A stretch of DNA of 64,000 bases from Phycisphaerae bacterium (GTDB taxonomy: Bacteria > Planctomycetota > Phycisphaerae > Sedimentisphaerales > Sedimentisphaeraceae), in assembly GCA_027078365.1 (NCBI GenBank), contig JALWYQ010000044.1:1-64000 (forward strand), read 5' to 3'. A model generated the notes under the pieces. It did not search any database. It saw only the letters and a program-made list of their open reading frames with translations, and was not told where the DNA came from. Positions 8,713 to 16,483 of this stretch are shown piece after piece. Both the position numbers and the translations under genes were made by a program. The first letter of the stretch is position 1. Each line of letters opens with the position of its first letter.

Positions 8713-10022
8713 TGATGACGATAGCGGTAAACAATAAAATCTCAATCAAGCAGAGAGGTGTTGCCCTTATCTTTGCACTCATTGTATTGGCAGTACTGAC
8801 TACCTTCTCGTACTCTATATTAACGCGCATTTCTGCTCGAAAAAAAAGATTGGAGTACTACATTAATTATCAAAAGGCTAGCTATGCGAATACCTCGGCG
8901 ATCAAATATGCCCTCTCAAAGATGGATAATCTAAAACTAGAGTATATAGATAGATCCGAGCAACCAGACTTCTCAGATTTGTTTTCGATGAGCGATGATG
9001 AGTATCACGACTTTCTCGCTGATTGGGCGCAGACTATTGACGAGATTCGTCTAGAAGAATTTCAAGAAATCCAAGAAGAGAAGAAAGAAGTTGACAAGAG
9101 CTTAACCGATATGCTCGTTCTCTTTGGTCTTGCAGATGCTAATAGCATAGATATTAAAGGGCAAGAGTTTGTGCCTACAGATCCTAACAGCCTTTCCGTT
9201 GCAGGTCCATATGGTCCAGAGTGGCCTCTTGTTACAAAAGAGCAAGTCCTAGAGATTTCTGGAGTTGAAGTAACTATTCGAATTGAGGATGAAAATGCAA
9301 AACTCCCTGCTGTGCTAGCATTCTTGAAGGATCCAAAAGTCAAGGAGGAAAAAGAGGCTTGCTTTATGACATTCTTTGAATGGATGGGGCTTGAGAGTGA
9401 TGATGTTGACGATTTTTTCTCTGAGGTCGAAGATATTGAAGAGATAAAGACGTTCAATTTCAATGTGGCTAAAAAAACAGAAGTTGACAAATCTGCGGAG
9501 ACCAAGAAAAACACAAAGAGGAGTAAACGTAAACGACGCACTAAAGCAAAGACTAAAAAGACTACAAAGCGTTCTAGTATAAGACAATACAGCGACTTTG
9601 CATATCTGATAGATTCATATATAGACATCAATAAACTCTCTAAGGATGTTATGCATTCTAAAGATAAACCGGAGAGCCCTTTGAAATATCTTGCGATTAA
9701 TGGTTCTAGCAAGGTTAACGTCAATACCGCACCTAGAAATGTTCTTGAAGCTATATTCTCTTTTGGAGGTGATGCAGACCAAGTTGCAGATGCGATTATT
9801 ACCGAGCGTAAAATAAAGCCGTTTGAAAGTATAGGTGACCTAAAGAATAGGCTGTTTCAGTATTCTGATTCTATATCTAAGACGTCTAGGTTTTTGTTGA
9901 CCAAAAGTGTTTTCTTTAACATAAATATTAAATCTAAAATCGGAACTGCCGTTGTTGAATCCAATACGTCGGTTATTAAAATAGGTTCTTTAAATCAGCG
10001 TGTCGCTACTATTATCAAATAG
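8712..10022 (+). CDS. gspK: GspK-like minor pseudopilin
   Basis: Large minor pseudopilin thought to cap the pseudopilus tip. The leader ends Arg-Gly before VALIFALIVLAVL, so position +5 is Phe, consistent with GspK being the pseudopilin that normally lacks Glu5. The C-terminal half carries the GspK helix-hairpin-helix-like repeat (VNVNTAPRNVLEAIF, then a second copy around FESIGDLKNRL). A strongly basic Lys/Arg/Thr insert (about residues 255-290) separates the two halves and is not usual in proteobacterial GspK. The start overlaps the preceding stop in a TAATG arrangement. Confidence 0.88.
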   Translation: MMTIAVNNKISIKQRGVALIFALIVLAVLTTFSYSILTRISARKKRLEYYINYQKASYANTSAIKYALSKMDNLKLEYIDRSEQPDFSDLFSMSDDEYHDFLADWAQTIDEIRLEEFQEIQEEKKEVDKSLTDMLVLFGLADANSIDIKGQEFVPTDPNSLSVAGPYGPEWPLVTKEQVLEISGVEVTIRIEDENAKLPAVLAFLKDPKVKEEKEACFMTFFEWMGLESDDVDDFFSEVEDIEEIKTFNFNVAKKTEVDKSAETKKNTKRSKRKRRTKAKTKKTTKRSSIRQYSDFAYLIDSYIDINKLSKDVMHSKDKPESPLKYLAINGSSKVNVNTAPRNVLEAIFSFGGDADQVADAIITERKIKPFESIGDLKNRLFQYSDSISKTSRFLLTKSVFFNINIKSKIGTAVVESNTSVIKIGSLNQRVATIIK

Positions 10023-10139
10023 AAGCAGTAATTTAGATGTCTAGATTAAGATTAAGAGAGTTTGTGAGTATAAGACAATTGATTTCATAACTTATTTGGT
10101 TAGAATGAGATAGGAAATACTTATTCTAGGGAGAATCGT

Positions 10140-11564
10140 TTGGAAAATAATATTCACGTTGGAATCTACATATCCAAAGATGCGGCACGCGTTGTTGCAG
10201 TCCAGTCATCTGCGCATCGTTACAAGGTTAGAGATGTTTTCGATGTGTCTCTAGATAGTGATGCAGATGCGCAGAGTTCAACTCTTGGCTATGAAATATC
10301 TCTACAATTGAAAGAGAGAAATTTAGATGTCCGAGAATGCAATGTCGCTTTAGATGCTGCAATGTTTACACAGCACAATTTGTATTCTGATTTTGATGAT
10401 GCAAGGCAGATCTCTGCTACCATCGAATCTGATGTTGAAGAGGCAATGGGTGTTGATATTAGTGATTACGCAGTCGCCTTCTCTATAATAGCCAGGCAAA
10501 GTAGTGGTTCACGCGTAAACGTATTTACTGCCCGTAAGGATTTGCTTGAAGAGATTATTCTAGATCTTACGAAGCATGGTCTAGATCCGGTTACGATAGA
10601 GCCTGATGCCGTCTGTATAGGAAGGTGTTTATGTCATGATATTGCATCGCAAAGTTCTACTTCGTGGGTGTTCTGTGTTTTCTCTGAAAGAGTGTGCTAT
10701 ATATGCGCTGATACTAAAAAGGCAAATCAGCCTTTTGTCAGAACTCTTCTGTGTAATGAGTCTACAGATAAGGTTAAATTAATCTCCAGAGAGTTGCCTT
10801 TAACCCTAGCTTCACCTGGCATAGACTACGCTCCGGAAACTCTTTTTATAAATGAGAGCAGTAGTCTCGAAAATTTCCAGAGGGCTGTATCTGTAGATGT
10901 TAAAAGTATCAGTGATTCACTTGTTGATGGCGATAGTATTCTTAGCAATCAAGATAACCTTGCAGATAATGCAGTGGCATGCGGTGCGGCGATGGTGAAT
11001 TTTGTTAGATGTCCTAGGATTGATTTCCGTAAAAAGTTCATGCCATACCAAGGTCGCAAGAAAGTTATTGAGTTTTCACTTAGATTAATCGGTATAGCCA
11101 TTGCAATTTTATTCTTTTCAGTAGCATTTAACTGGAGCAATTCTTATAGAGCTAGCACGAGTGACACCGATGTGATCAAAGCTAAGATTAAGAAAGAGTA
11201 CTCTGCAGTCATGAAGGGTAGAAGAATGACATCTGCGCCTACGAGAGACTTAAAGAGTGAGCTTAATAAATTAAAGAGGATTAAGAGTGGCGATAGTGTT
11301 GGTGATGATTCAACCGTACCAGCTAGATTGCGACAGGTTCTTGAAGCAATTAATAAGACTCCTAGTGGTATAGGCTTAAAGATAAAAACAATAAGCATTT
11401 CTGACTCACGTATAAGAGTTGATGGAAGCACATCGAGTAGAGCAAATACGCAAAAATTGCTTGCTCAGCTGCGCAAACATAAAAAATTAAAAGTATCTCA
11501 GGAGACGCTCAAGCAGGTCGGCAACGAAGATACTTTCATGATCACCTTAGAGCCGTTGCGTTAG
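10140..11564 (+). CDS. GspL/PilM-like actin-fold inner-membrane protein
   Basis: Bitopic assembly-platform protein. The TTG start at 10140 follows a good AGGGAG site. Residues 1-310 resemble the actin-like ATPase fold of PilM/GspL (GIYISKDAARVVAV at the start, and a second lobe around GLDPVTIEPDA). Residues about 315-335 form the single membrane helix, and about 130 residues of periplasmic domain follow with a coiled segment and ferredoxin-like C-terminus. It precedes a GspM-like gene by 15 bp. That order, plus one TM segment in the middle, argues for GspL over a soluble PilM. Confidence 0.82.
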   Translation: MENNIHVGIYISKDAARVVAVQSSAHRYKVRDVFDVSLDSDADAQSSTLGYEISLQLKERNLDVRECNVALDAAMFTQHNLYSDFDDARQISATIESDVEEAMGVDISDYAVAFSIIARQSSGSRVNVFTARKDLLEEIILDLTKHGLDPVTIEPDAVCIGRCLCHDIASQSSTSWVFCVFSERVCYICADTKKANQPFVRTLLCNESTDKVKLISRELPLTLASPGIDYAPETLFINESSSLENFQRAVSVDVKSISDSLVDGDSILSNQDNLADNAVACGAAMVNFVRCPRIDFRKKFMPYQGRKKVIEFSLRLIGIAIAILFFSVAFNWSNSYRASTSDTDVIKAKIKKEYSAVMKGRRMTSAPTRDLKSELNKLKRIKSGDSVGDDSTVPARLRQVLEAINKTPSGIGLKIKTISISDSRIRVDGSTSSRANTQKLLAQLRKHKKLKVSQETLKQVGNEDTFMITLEPLR

Positions 11565-11579
11565 AGAGGTAAGGAAATC

Positions 11580-12101
11580 GTGCAAGATTTTGATTTACAA
11601 GATTTAAAGAAAAAGTGGAACCTATATATTCTCTTGGCTATAGCAATATCGATTGTTTGGCTGTTTGTTGTCGGGGCGTTCTTGCTACCAACTGCATCTA
11701 GATCTAAGACTAAGGCGCTCAAGAAGTACGCTACTGTTAATGAGCTTGCCACTAAAATATACACTCTAGACCCAGCTAGGATTAATTATGCTAGTGGTAA
11801 GTCCAAGGGTGAGACGTTTGTGTACAGCACAGAGATTAATAGAGTCGCAGCTAAGCATGGTATTGCACCAAGCGATTACAATCTTAGCACACAGAAGGCA
11901 AAGAGAAATAAAGGTCGCAGAACGCAGGTGGCAATGATGACAATAAATAATGTAGACATTGTATCCTTGTCAGCCTTTCTTTCTGAACTTCTCGATATGT
12001 GGCCGGACTTGACTTGTGAAACCTTAAAACTTCGGGCGGATAACAACCAAAACGATTTGTGGAGAGCCACTATAAAATTCAATTATAGTGTTGTAAAATA
12101 G
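11580..12101 (+). CDS. GspM-like inner-membrane protein
   Basis: Small bitopic protein likely to be the GspM partner of the upstream GspL-like protein. It starts with GTG at 11580 behind AAGGAA. A short cytoplasmic tail is followed by one membrane helix (about residues 17-39), then a periplasmic domain of about 135 residues with ferredoxin-like alternation. The sequence itself is weakly conserved, so the name rests on size, topology and position as last gene of the operon. A strong terminator follows 23 bp later. Confidence 0.72.
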   Translation: MQDFDLQDLKKKWNLYILLAIAISIVWLFVVGAFLLPTASRSKTKALKKYATVNELATKIYTLDPARINYASGKSKGETFVYSTEINRVAAKHGIAPSDYNLSTQKAKRNKGRRTQVAMMTINNVDIVSLSAFLSELLDMWPDLTCETLKLRADNNQNDLWRATIKFNYSVVK

Positions 12102-12124
12102 TGTCTAATTATGCGAAAATATAT

Positions 12125-12172
12125 AAACGAAACAAAGGGCTACTCATAACGGGGTAGCCCTTTGTTTCGTTT
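12125..12172 (+). terminator. Terminator of the gsp operon
   Basis: A perfect 19-bp stem (12125-12143 with 12154-12172) encloses a 10-nt loop. AAA at the foot and TTT at the exit make it usable in both directions. It closes the D-to-M operon. Confidence 0.85.
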
Positions 12173-12215
12173 ACTCATTTTGTGCCAAAAAAACAGTTAA
12201 TTTCCTCTTTTTTTC

Positions 12216-12244
12216 TTGATTCACTCGCTGTTGGGTTTTAATAT
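12216..12244 (+). promoter_or_regulatory. Sigma70-type promoter for the PEP-CTERM gene
   Basis: TTGATT (12216-12221), a 17-bp spacer, then TAATAT (12239-12244). This gives an 80-nt leader before the ATG at 12324. Confidence 0.5.
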
Positions 12245-12323
12245 TACCACAACTAATCGGATAGTTTCGTAGAAGTAATTGCGTAACTGTTTTTTATCAT
12301 CCATCAATCGGAAGGAAGTAGAC

Positions 12324-12863
12324 ATGAAGAGAGTTTTCTTCGCACTATTGCTAGTGTGCGCACTAGTAGCATCATCATCTGCAGCAGTATTTTCACTTGC
12401 AAACCTTGACTTTTCAAAAGCAACTTGGAACTATGTAGATTCAATGACATTCCAACTAAAGGGTTACGTTGCGCCAGTTGTAACTGGTGACCCAGATGTC
12501 CTTGCTTGGCAGGTTGAAGGTACTATAGACGGCGACAACTACACCGCACATAATGTTACTGCAGAACTATTTGCAGCTGGTCCTTGGGAGGACTATTTTG
12601 TTGGAAAATACACAGCTACTGTTGCAAACTTTACAGACTACAATAATTTTAGCCTAATGATGTCAGCTGGTAGTGCGGTAGCTGATTCTAATGGTGGTGC
12701 ACTAGATGGTGCTACACTTGTTTTTCAGGCTCAGAGCTGGGTTGTTGATGACTATGCAAATGGCGATTTAACAAATGCTCAAATTACATTGGTTCCAGAG
12801 CCAGCAACATTCGTTGCTTTAGGTCTTGGAGCTTTACTTCTTCGTAGGAAGCAAAACAGCTAA
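12324..12863 (+). CDS. PEP-CTERM sorting-domain protein
   Basis: Exported protein of 179 residues, function unknown. The ATG at 12324 is chosen because GGAAGGA lies 8-14 bp upstream and a classic signal peptide (MKRVFF, then a hydrophobic core ending at Ala-Ala) begins there. The mature part is a small beta-rich domain. The C-terminus is a textbook PEP-CTERM tag: Val-Pro-Glu-Pro, a hydrophobic helix (ATFVALGLGALLL), then Arg-Arg-Lys. In other bacteria this tag is recognised by an exosortase, often for delivery to the outer surface or matrix; no exosortase gene is in this window. It is monocistronic, between its own promoter and terminator. Confidence 0.85.
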   Translation: MKRVFFALLLVCALVASSSAAVFSLANLDFSKATWNYVDSMTFQLKGYVAPVVTGDPDVLAWQVEGTIDGDNYTAHNVTAELFAAGPWEDYFVGKYTATVANFTDYNNFSLMMSAGSAVADSNGGALDGATLVFQAQSWVVDDYANGDLTNAQITLVPEPATFVALGLGALLLRRKQNS

Positions 12864-12895
12864 GTCCTATATTTAGCTATAAAAAAGATTTTCAG

Positions 12896-12927
12896 AGGGC
12901 ATCTCCGTACGGAGATGCCCTTTTTTT
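12896..12927 (+). terminator. Terminator after PEP-CTERM gene
   Basis: A 24-bp perfect palindrome (12897-12920) whose centre is GTAC is followed by seven or more T. Placement 30 bp after the stop is ideal. Confidence 0.85.
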
Positions 12928-13099
12928 ATTCACTCGAAGTACCATAGCTCTTTATGCTAGGACCAATAAATATGACCTATTGCTCTCAAAAAAGGCAGTT
13001 GGGGGACTAATCTTTTTGGAGTATATTCTGTGCTGTTTTGTCTAGTTTATTTTATGTAAAATAATTTGGATTTTCATCTTAAACGATAGTTAAGGCTTG

Positions 13100-13163
13100 C
13101 CCTGTTAGGGTCGAAAACCCTCCTGAGTAAATTAATTGATTAATAATCTTTCTTTTTCAGGAG
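13100..13163 (+). promoter_or_regulatory. Leader with alternative pairings that can hide the ribosome-binding site
   Basis: Three pairings compete. CCCT (13100-13103) pairs with AGGG (13107-13110). AGGGT (13107-13111) pairs with ACCCT (13117-13121). CTCCTGA (13120-13126) is a perfect complement of TCAGGAG (13157-13163), which contains the Shine-Dalgarno site of the gene starting at 13172, and AAA/TTT can extend that stem after a 2-nt bulge. The layout suggests translational control of the downstream protease. It matches no riboswitch class I know. Confidence 0.4.
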
Positions 13164-13171
13164 TTATATCT

Positions 13172-14005
13172 ATGGGGTTTAAGTTCTTAACTACTTTAAT
13201 TGTACTTTTGTTGTCTGCACAATCATTTGCAATTATTACCCATGGTGATTACCAGAACGTACCTAATCCAGGCGAGGTTGTAGGACAATGGGGCTCGAAC
13301 GCCTCATGTGTGGCTGTTGGTGAGCAATTGGTGTTGACTACTTGTCATCAAGGTGGAGGAGTAGGAACTTCTATTAAGATTGCAGGTAAAACGTACCGTG
13401 CAACAGATATCCATCAGTTTGGAGATGCTGACATTAGACTTGTCAAAATAGAAACGCTCACTGGTGAAGCTGCTAAGCTAACTGATTACGTTGGAATATA
13501 TTCTGGTGATAGTGAGCAGAAATACATAGCAACTCTTGGAGGATTCGGTCGTGTTACTGGAAACCCACTTACTAATAACGGTGTGACATATGGATATGCT
13601 TGGGGCTCTAGTAGTAACGAGATTGTCTGGGGGACTAATAAAGTTACAGATCTTACGGAAAGTGCTCTAGTGGGTAATTTCAATGAACTTGGCTCTAGTA
13701 GGGCTACAGAGTTTGAGGCTGCACCAGCATTGGGAGATTCTGGTGGTGGATGGTTCATACAAGTTGACGGTGAGTGGAAAGTCGCGGGTTTATTTAGAAC
13801 AGTAGAGAGATACAGCGAAACTTGGTTTAAGAATGGTTACAATACAGCGTATCCTCATCCTGACACATTCACCGCACTTAGAGTTGCTAACTATGCATCC
13901 ATAATCGATGAGGCTGTTGTGGACATGGTTCCAGAGCCGATGTCAATGGGGATTTTTGGTATTACTTCAATGATTGTTGTACTAAGCAGACGCAGAATTA
14001 GTTAG
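13172..14005 (+). CDS. Trypsin-like serine protease with PEP-CTERM-like tail
   Basis: Exported chymotrypsin-fold protein of 277 residues. The ATG at 13172 has AGGAG 8 bp upstream and opens a signal peptide (cleavage near SFA-I). Counting from it, the likely triad is His59 (in LTTCHQ, in place of the common TAAHC), Asp87 (DIRLVKI) and Ser190 (GDSGGG), so it should be active. The C-terminus reads Val-Pro-Glu-Pro, a hydrophobic stretch, then Ser-Arg-Arg-Arg, a slightly divergent PEP-CTERM tag. It stands alone with its own terminator. A surface-anchored protease is the simplest reading; the substrate is unknown. Confidence 0.82.
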   Translation: MGFKFLTTLIVLLLSAQSFAIITHGDYQNVPNPGEVVGQWGSNASCVAVGEQLVLTTCHQGGGVGTSIKIAGKTYRATDIHQFGDADIRLVKIETLTGEAAKLTDYVGIYSGDSEQKYIATLGGFGRVTGNPLTNNGVTYGYAWGSSSNEIVWGTNKVTDLTESALVGNFNELGSSRATEFEAAPALGDSGGGWFIQVDGEWKVAGLFRTVERYSETWFKNGYNTAYPHPDTFTALRVANYASIIDEAVVDMVPEPMSMGIFGITSMIVVLSRRRIS

Positions 14006-14030
14006 CAATTATGCTACAAAAAAATCTATT

Positions 14031-14062
14031 AAAGGATGCCCTTAATTAAGGCATCCTTTTTT
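14031..14062 (+). terminator. Terminator after trypsin-like gene
   Basis: AAAGGATGCC (14031-14040) pairs with GGCATCCTTT (14050-14059) around an AT-rich loop, followed by a T run. Confidence 0.8.
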
Positions 14063-14197
14063 AATGCTATATACACTGATTGTATATGTCTTCTCTTGCC
14101 GATGATACTATGGTAGCATCTAGTAATTTGTCTTGTTTTTAAGCGAGACTCTGTTGTAGTTCTCATTGTGAATATGATGTTTTAATGGAGATTAGAA

Positions 14198-14572
14198 ATG
14201 AGAAAATATTTCTTTGCTGTTTCAATCTTAGTTTTAAGTGCAGCTATAGTGTTTGTTGTTACAGGTGATGTTGTTAGTGCTAATTACTCTACTTCCTATG
14301 AAGTTAATCCTCAGGTTAATGTGCCTTTGAAAAAGAGCGAGCAAACTCAAATTGCTGAAGTATTTGAAAGGGTGATGCTACGTTATCAAGACTTACTTGA
14401 GAAATCATTGCTTAGCCAAAAAGATGACCTAGCCAATCTAACGCAAAGGTTAGACCGTATTGAGGCGAAGTTGGATAATATCTCTAGAATGCTTGAGCGG
14501 ATGCAGGGACAGTCGGCAACTAAGAGTGTAAAAAAAGTGAATACACCAATCAAAAAAGGAACTAATCAATAA
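14198..14572 (+). CDS. Small exported coiled-coil protein
   Basis: A 124-residue hypothetical protein. The ATG follows a GGAG site. Residues 1-28 form a signal peptide or membrane anchor. A short polar linker follows, then residues about 47-105 show Leu/Ile heptads expected of a coiled coil (VFERVMLRYQDLL; LTQRLDRIEAKLDNI), and a basic tail ends the protein. No family is recognised. Its stop is 5 bp from the stop of the convergent permease gene. Confidence 0.7.
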   Translation: MRKYFFAVSILVLSAAIVFVVTGDVVSANYSTSYEVNPQVNVPLKKSEQTQIAEVFERVMLRYQDLLEKSLLSQKDDLANLTQRLDRIEAKLDNISRMLERMQGQSATKSVKKVNTPIKKGTNQ

Positions 14573-14577
14573 CTCTC

Positions 14578-15597
14578 TTATTTACTTTTGTGTTTGTGCT
14601 TAGCAATAATTCCATTTATAAGAAGTAATATCAAGGTGACTGCGCATATATCGTTGATAATCTTTGGCATCATCCACATATGATTGCTAAGCATCTTGAT
14701 TCCCATGTCGAATGCTAGAAAATCAACAATCGCCCCAAATATAAGTGAGCAGATTGCTACGGTAAAGAAGTATATCAGAGCCGTCTTTTTGCCAAATGCT
14801 CCGTATATAGTCGCAAAAGATGCTGCATTAGTTGCAGGACCTGTCATTAAAAACACAAGCGCAGCACCGGGAGAGAGTCCCTTAATCATCATTGCAGCAG
14901 CTATTGGCACAGAAGCGCTAGAGCAAACGTAGACAGGAATCCCGATAAACATCATGGCAACCATTGGCAATAAGCCTCTACCAAGCTTATCTGCGAAGAA
15001 GTCTGCAGGGATTATTGCAGACAAGATAGCAGCAATCCCAACTCCAATGAGCATTGGCTTGCCAACATCTTTGGGTAGTGTGATAACGGCGTATCTTAAA
15101 GCTGCTTGTAATTTCTTTCCTGTTTTATCGCTATTTGTCAAGAACTCACTATTAGGCTCAATCTCTCTTGTGCTAGGGTCAAAGGTCTCTACTAGTAATC
15201 CGCCTATGATTCCTGTTAGAAAAGTTGTTATTGGTCTAATGATTGTGAATGCAGGACCAAGTAGAGAGTACGTCAGGGCAAGCGAGTCAACCCCTGTCTG
15301 TGGTGTTGAAAGAAGAAATGAGATGCTCGCCCCCTTACTTGCGCCTTGCTTATACAAGGAAGTTGTTACAGGCAAAACACCACAAGAACAGAGCGGTAAA
15401 GGAATACCTAAGAGAGAAGCCTTAGTTATAGGCCAAAGCTTCTTTCCTCCAAGATGTTTGCGTACAGTGTTAGCTGAGATGAAAACAGAGATAAGGCCTG
15501 CGACAATAAAGCCAAAAAGAAGATACGGACTCATTTGCCCAACTGTCAACCAGAATTCTTTTAATACCCTAATCAACATTTCCATCCCAGCATCCAT
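14578..15597 (-). CDS. SO_0444-type (Cu/Zn efflux) permease, UPF0718/ArsP superfamily
   Basis: Polytopic inner-membrane permease of about 339 residues. I start it at the ATG 15597 (AAGGG just upstream), not the TTG at 15615. The region PLPLCSCGVLP, then STPQTGVDS, marks the SO_0444 branch, whose CxC pair is thought to bind metal. A second half-repeat follows (GIPVYVCSSASVPIAAAMM and TGPATNAAS), giving about eight to ten hydrophobic segments. It is last in the hcp-ferredoxin direction, 62 bp after the ferredoxin gene. Substrate is inferred from family only; related ArsP proteins move organoarsenicals. Confidence 0.78.
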   Translation of the reverse strand: MDAGMEMLIRVLKEFWLTVGQMSPYLLFGFIVAGLISVFISANTVRKHLGGKKLWPITKASLLGIPLPLCSCGVLPVTTSLYKQGASKGASISFLLSTPQTGVDSLALTYSLLGPAFTIIRPITTFLTGIIGGLLVETFDPSTREIEPNSEFLTNSDKTGKKLQAALRYAVITLPKDVGKPMLIGVGIAAILSAIIPADFFADKLGRGLLPMVAMMFIGIPVYVCSSASVPIAAAMMIKGLSPGAALVFLMTGPATNAASFATIYGAFGKKTALIYFFTVAICSLIFGAIVDFLAFDMGIKMLSNHMWMMPKIINDICAVTLILLLINGIIAKHKHKSK

Positions 15598-15659
15598 GAT
15601 ACCCTTCGCTTTCAAGTATGCATTAAAATGTGTTTTACACTTTAATTAAGATCCCAGCC

Positions 15660-16403
15660 TTATACCATCTTTTCGCTGAGTATATCGCCTTGCAGTGAAA
15701 CCATGACATCTTTAATTTTTAGTTCTATTCCTGCTATCTCAATTGCTTTTGTTGCAATTGCCATCATCCCAGAACAACAAGGAACTTCCATGTGTACAAC
15801 TGTTAGAGAGTTAATCTTGTTGAGTTTGAATATCTGAGCCAATTTTTCTACATAGCTACCAGCGTCATCTAGTTTAGGGCATCCAACGGCAACGGTTTTG
15901 CCAGCAAGAAACTTGCCATGAAAATCTGCTACCGCAAAAGGTACGCAATCCGCTGCTAAAAGCAGGTCAGCGTTTTGAAAATATGGAGCATTTGGCGCAA
16001 GCAAAGTGATTTGAACTGGCCAATGTCCTAGCATAGATTTTGCGCTTGGGGTTGTTGAGGCATCTTGGCAACTGCAAGAACTTGGAGAAGCTGAATTCTT
16101 TTGTGCTAGGGTTCTTGCCATTGTACCAGGGCAACCACTCATCTTTGGCGCTTCAGTGTTAGTTTTGCCTAGATGAGCATCCACAGCGGCTTGATCGTAA
16201 GCAGCTGCTTCACGTTCTATAATTGTAATAGCATCCTGTGGGCATGAACCGATGCAATCACCGAGACCATCGCAATAGTCGTCGCGCACGAGTTTTGCTT
16301 TACCGTCTATTATTTGGATTGCGCCCTCATGACAAGCGTTTGCGCAAAGTCCGCATCCATCGCATTTGTTTTCATCAATCTCAATAATTTTTCTAACTGC
16401 CAT
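15660..16403 (-). CDS. 2x[4Fe-4S] ferredoxin-domain protein next to hcp
   Basis: Cytoplasmic iron-sulfur protein of 247 residues, probably an electron donor or accessory for Hcp. Start ATG 16403 has GGAG 5 bp upstream. The first cluster motif is CDGCGLCANAC and the second is CDGLGDCIGSC, both in the first 60 residues. A Cys-rich linker follows (SGCPG, CSCQ), then a C-terminal domain with VGCPKLDD and VPCCSGM that may hold another metal site. This architecture is commonly found beside hcp in anaerobes. The intergenic hairpin upstream suggests it is transcribed at a lower level than hcp. Confidence 0.82.
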   Translation of the reverse strand: MAVRKIIEIDENKCDGCGLCANACHEGAIQIIDGKAKLVRDDYCDGLGDCIGSCPQDAITIIEREAAAYDQAAVDAHLGKTNTEAPKMSGCPGTMARTLAQKNSASPSSCSCQDASTTPSAKSMLGHWPVQITLLAPNAPYFQNADLLLAADCVPFAVADFHGKFLAGKTVAVGCPKLDDAGSYVEKLAQIFKLNKINSLTVVHMEVPCCSGMMAIATKAIEIAGIELKIKDVMVSLQGDILSEKMV

Positions 16404-16423
16404 AAAAACTCCAAAATCTTTTC

Positions 16424-16460
16424 TCAAAAAGAGCGACTTGCATAATTACAAGTCGCTCTT
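16424..16460 (-). terminator. Hairpin terminator/attenuator between hcp and ferredoxin gene
   Basis: On the minus strand a perfect 12-bp stem (arms 16449-16460 and 16429-16440, 8-nt loop) is followed by a run of five T. It would end most hcp transcripts and let some continue into the ferredoxin gene. Confidence 0.75.
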
Positions 16461-16483
16461 GAATACTATGCATTTGTTCTAGT

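Larger units (their letters stand above)
12864..13171 (+). other. Gene-free stretch with terminator and trypsin-gene leader
   Basis: Apart from the terminator at 12896-12927 and the structured leader at 13100-13163, this 308-bp stretch is AT-rich and shows no coding signal. I could not place a convincing -35/-10 pair for the downstream gene. Confidence 0.6.

Noticed and set aside
9062-9724. 220-codon minus-strand frame opposite gspK
   Set aside because: Mirror of the Glu/Lys-rich gspK frame; composition (Ser/Leu runs) is typical of antisense shadows.
13090-13126. Cyclic-di-GMP (GEMM) riboswitch in the trypsin-gene leader
   Set aside because: A superficial GCCCTGTTAGGG resemblance only; the GCAAAGCC and tetraloop-receptor words are missing.
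14954-15649. 231-codon plus-strand frame opposite the permease
   Set aside because: Shadow of the permease gene, which has clear family motifs.
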